Of a DNA stretch of 64,000 bases, positions 62,964-64,000 are shown in pieces. How positions within the stretch are numbered: position 1 is the stretch's first letter; each line of letters starts with the position of its first letter. The notes below the pieces were generated by a model. The model was not told the DNA's origin and searched no databases. It saw only the letters and a program-made list of their open reading frames with translations. The translations under genes and the position numbers were made by a program. This DNA is from Alphaproteobacteria bacterium (lineage in GTDB: Bacteria > Pseudomonadota > Alphaproteobacteria > Rhodobacterales > Rhodobacteraceae): positions 62,001 through 126,000 of the forward strand of contig JAUIFH010000008.1 in NCBI GenBank assembly GCA_030429495.1, read 5' to 3'.

Positions 62964-64000
62964 ATGACGGCGCATCCGCGCACCGCCTGGGTCCATATCG
63001 GACCGCACAAGACCGGCACGACCGCGCTGCAATACGCGCTGGCCGATGCGCGGCCCGGTCTCAACGCCGCGGGCTACCGTTGCCTGACGCGGCCGGACCA
63101 GCCCGAGAATCTCCATATCTGCTTTTGCGCGGACCCCTTTTCCGCGCGCCTCGCCGAGAACCGGTGGAACGGCGAGCCAGCGCCGCTCGAAGCGCGCCGC
63201 GCCGCGCTTCTTTCCGAGCTTTCGGCAGAAGCCGAACAGTCTGCGCCACGTGACCTGATCCTCTCGGATGAAGGGCTTTCGCTCATGCAGGAGGACGAGG
63301 TGCGCCGCCTCGTTGATTTCCTGCTCGGCCATTGCGAGCGCATTCGGGTCATCGCCTACCTGCGAGAGCCGCAAAGCTGGATCAGCAGCTTCGCGCAGCA
63401 GGCGCTGAAATGGTCGGGCGCCACGCTTGACGAGGTCTTCGCCGCGCCGCGCCTGCCCGGTTATGCACTCCGCTTCGCGCCATGGCTCAAGGTTGTCGGG
63501 CGCGACAACATGGATTTCCGCATCTACCGCAAGGGCCGGTCGGGCGGCACGCTCGCCGATTTCGCGCGCGTCATCGGCTGCGATCCGGCCGTTTTTGTCC
63601 CTTCGAGCACGAATTGGGGCAACGAATCCGTCTCGCACCGCTCGGCAATCATGCTGTCGGCGATCAACGCTGCATGCCCTCCCTTCGTGAACAGCCGCTT
63701 CAACCCGGCGCGGCCCTACCGCCTGAACGGCCGCGACCTGCTTCCGGGCCGACGGTTCGCGCTGCCGCGCGAAACGGTTCTGGCCGCCCGGGACGCGCTG
63801 GCGGATGAGCGCGCGGTGATCGACGACCTAATCGGGCGCAAGGTCTTCGCCGCGCCCGCGGTTCCGAGGATGTCGCTCGCCAACTGGTTCGGCCGCGAGC
63901 GCGAGGCACTGGAAACCTTCGCATTGACCCATCTCGACAATTGCCGCATGGCCCAGAACGAGGCCGCTTTGCGCAATCATTTCCGCGCCTGCAAGCTGCG
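62964..64000 (+). CDS. Sulfotransferase-like protein, truncated by window end
   Basis: 345 codons visible with no stop before the edge. The N-terminus VHIGPHKTGTTALQYALADA contains the 5'-phosphosulfate-binding P-loop form (HKTGTT) seen in PAPS sulfotransferase-fold proteins. Later segments are RVIAYLREPQSWISSFAQQA, which carries the 3'-phosphate-type Arg/Ser region, and LADFARVIGCDPAVFVPSST. Such proteins modify capsules, LPS or small molecules, but the acceptor is unknown. The ATG at 62964 is set by the protein start MTAHPRTAWVHIG. Confidence 0.82.
   Translation, partial: MTAHPRTAWVHIGPHKTGTTALQYALADARPGLNAAGYRCLTRPDQPENLHICFCADPFSARLAENRWNGEPAPLEARRAALLSELSAEAEQSAPRDLILSDEGLSLMQEDEVRRLVDFLLGHCERIRVIAYLREPQSWISSFAQQALKWSGATLDEVFAAPRLPGYALRFAPWLKVVGRDNMDFRIYRKGRSGGTLADFARVIGCDPAVFVPSSTNWGNESVSHRSAIMLSAINAACPPFVNSRFNPARPYRLNGRDLLPGRRFALPRETVLAARDALADERAVIDDLIGRKVFAAPAVPRMSLANWFGREREALETFALTHLDNCRMAQNEAALRNHFRACKL

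Overview
This window is high-GC chromosomal DNA from an alphaproteobacterium, most probably a member of the Rhodobacteraceae/Paracoccaceae. The reasons are the gene content (a choXWV-betI-betB-betA choline block, an ScfR-type regulator next to propionyl-CoA carboxylase, methylmalonyl-CoA mutase, paired Lrp genes beside ilvC, ppx-ppk-hda-AI-2E order, ctaD), frequent GTG/TTG starts, 4-nt ATGA/GTGA overlaps, and extragenic hairpin repeats of a kind common in that family. There is no CRISPR array, prophage, integrase, transposase or plasmid function in view. The window is essentially core genome, cut inside a gene at both ends.

Layout. 1-2586: end of a DMT exporter, a WYL regulator with a clear operator facing a stand-alone NIF3/CutA-like domain protein, and a GFA-family protein. 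2590-10432: choline import (choX-choW-choV, leftward) and choline to glycine betaine oxidation (betI-betB-dehydratase-betA, rightward), divergent around two near-identical BetI-type boxes. 10545-12274: pabC and pabB for p-aminobenzoate. 12456-26560: the C3-acyl-CoA block: PccR-like regulator, MFS exporter, methyltransferase, pccB, several small envelope proteins, pccA, a membrane protein coupled to pccA, and methylmalonyl-CoA mutase. TTTGC/GCAAA motifs lie upstream of both the regulator and pccB. 26678-36478: nhaA, a VOC protein, a TerB-DnaJ protein, a nuclease-fold protein, then the leftward AI-2E-hda-ppk-ppx run. 36651-43474: a divergent PPDK-like enzyme, a SleB-type hydrolase, then folB-folP-glmM. 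43623-47477: ilvC divergent from two coupled Lrp regulators, followed by a cupin and a class V aminotransferase. 47482-53817: a UbiH-type monooxygenase, a HAD hydrolase, a GntR regulator, an MshEN-glycosyltransferase fusion and carA. 53999-64000: yqeY, DUF2244, GST, a DMT half-transporter, ctaD, an XRE regulator, lipB, a peptidoglycan-binding-like protein, tRNA-Leu(GAG), MarR and the start of a sulfotransferase-like gene.

How the genes work together. The betaine block imports choline and oxidises it to the osmoprotectant. PccAB and methylmalonyl-CoA mutase carry propionyl-CoA towards succinyl-CoA; the epimerase is not in the window. PabB/PabC and FolB/FolP serve folate synthesis. Ppk/Ppx turn over polyphosphate, and Hda probably restrains DnaA.

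Most notable items: (i) an MshEN-like double 24-residue motif fused to a processive-type GT2 glycosyltransferase, a candidate c-di-GMP-controlled polysaccharide synthase; (ii) a PPDK-like protein whose nucleotide-site acidic/Gln residues look altered; (iii) two copies of an 85-87 bp palindromic MITE-like element with 13-14 bp perfect terminal repeats; (iv) a consensus FNR-type palindrome positioned at about -41.5 upstream of a small DUF465 gene; (v) a FolB fused to what looks like an amino-acid-kinase-like domain. I saw no clear undescribed multi-gene system.
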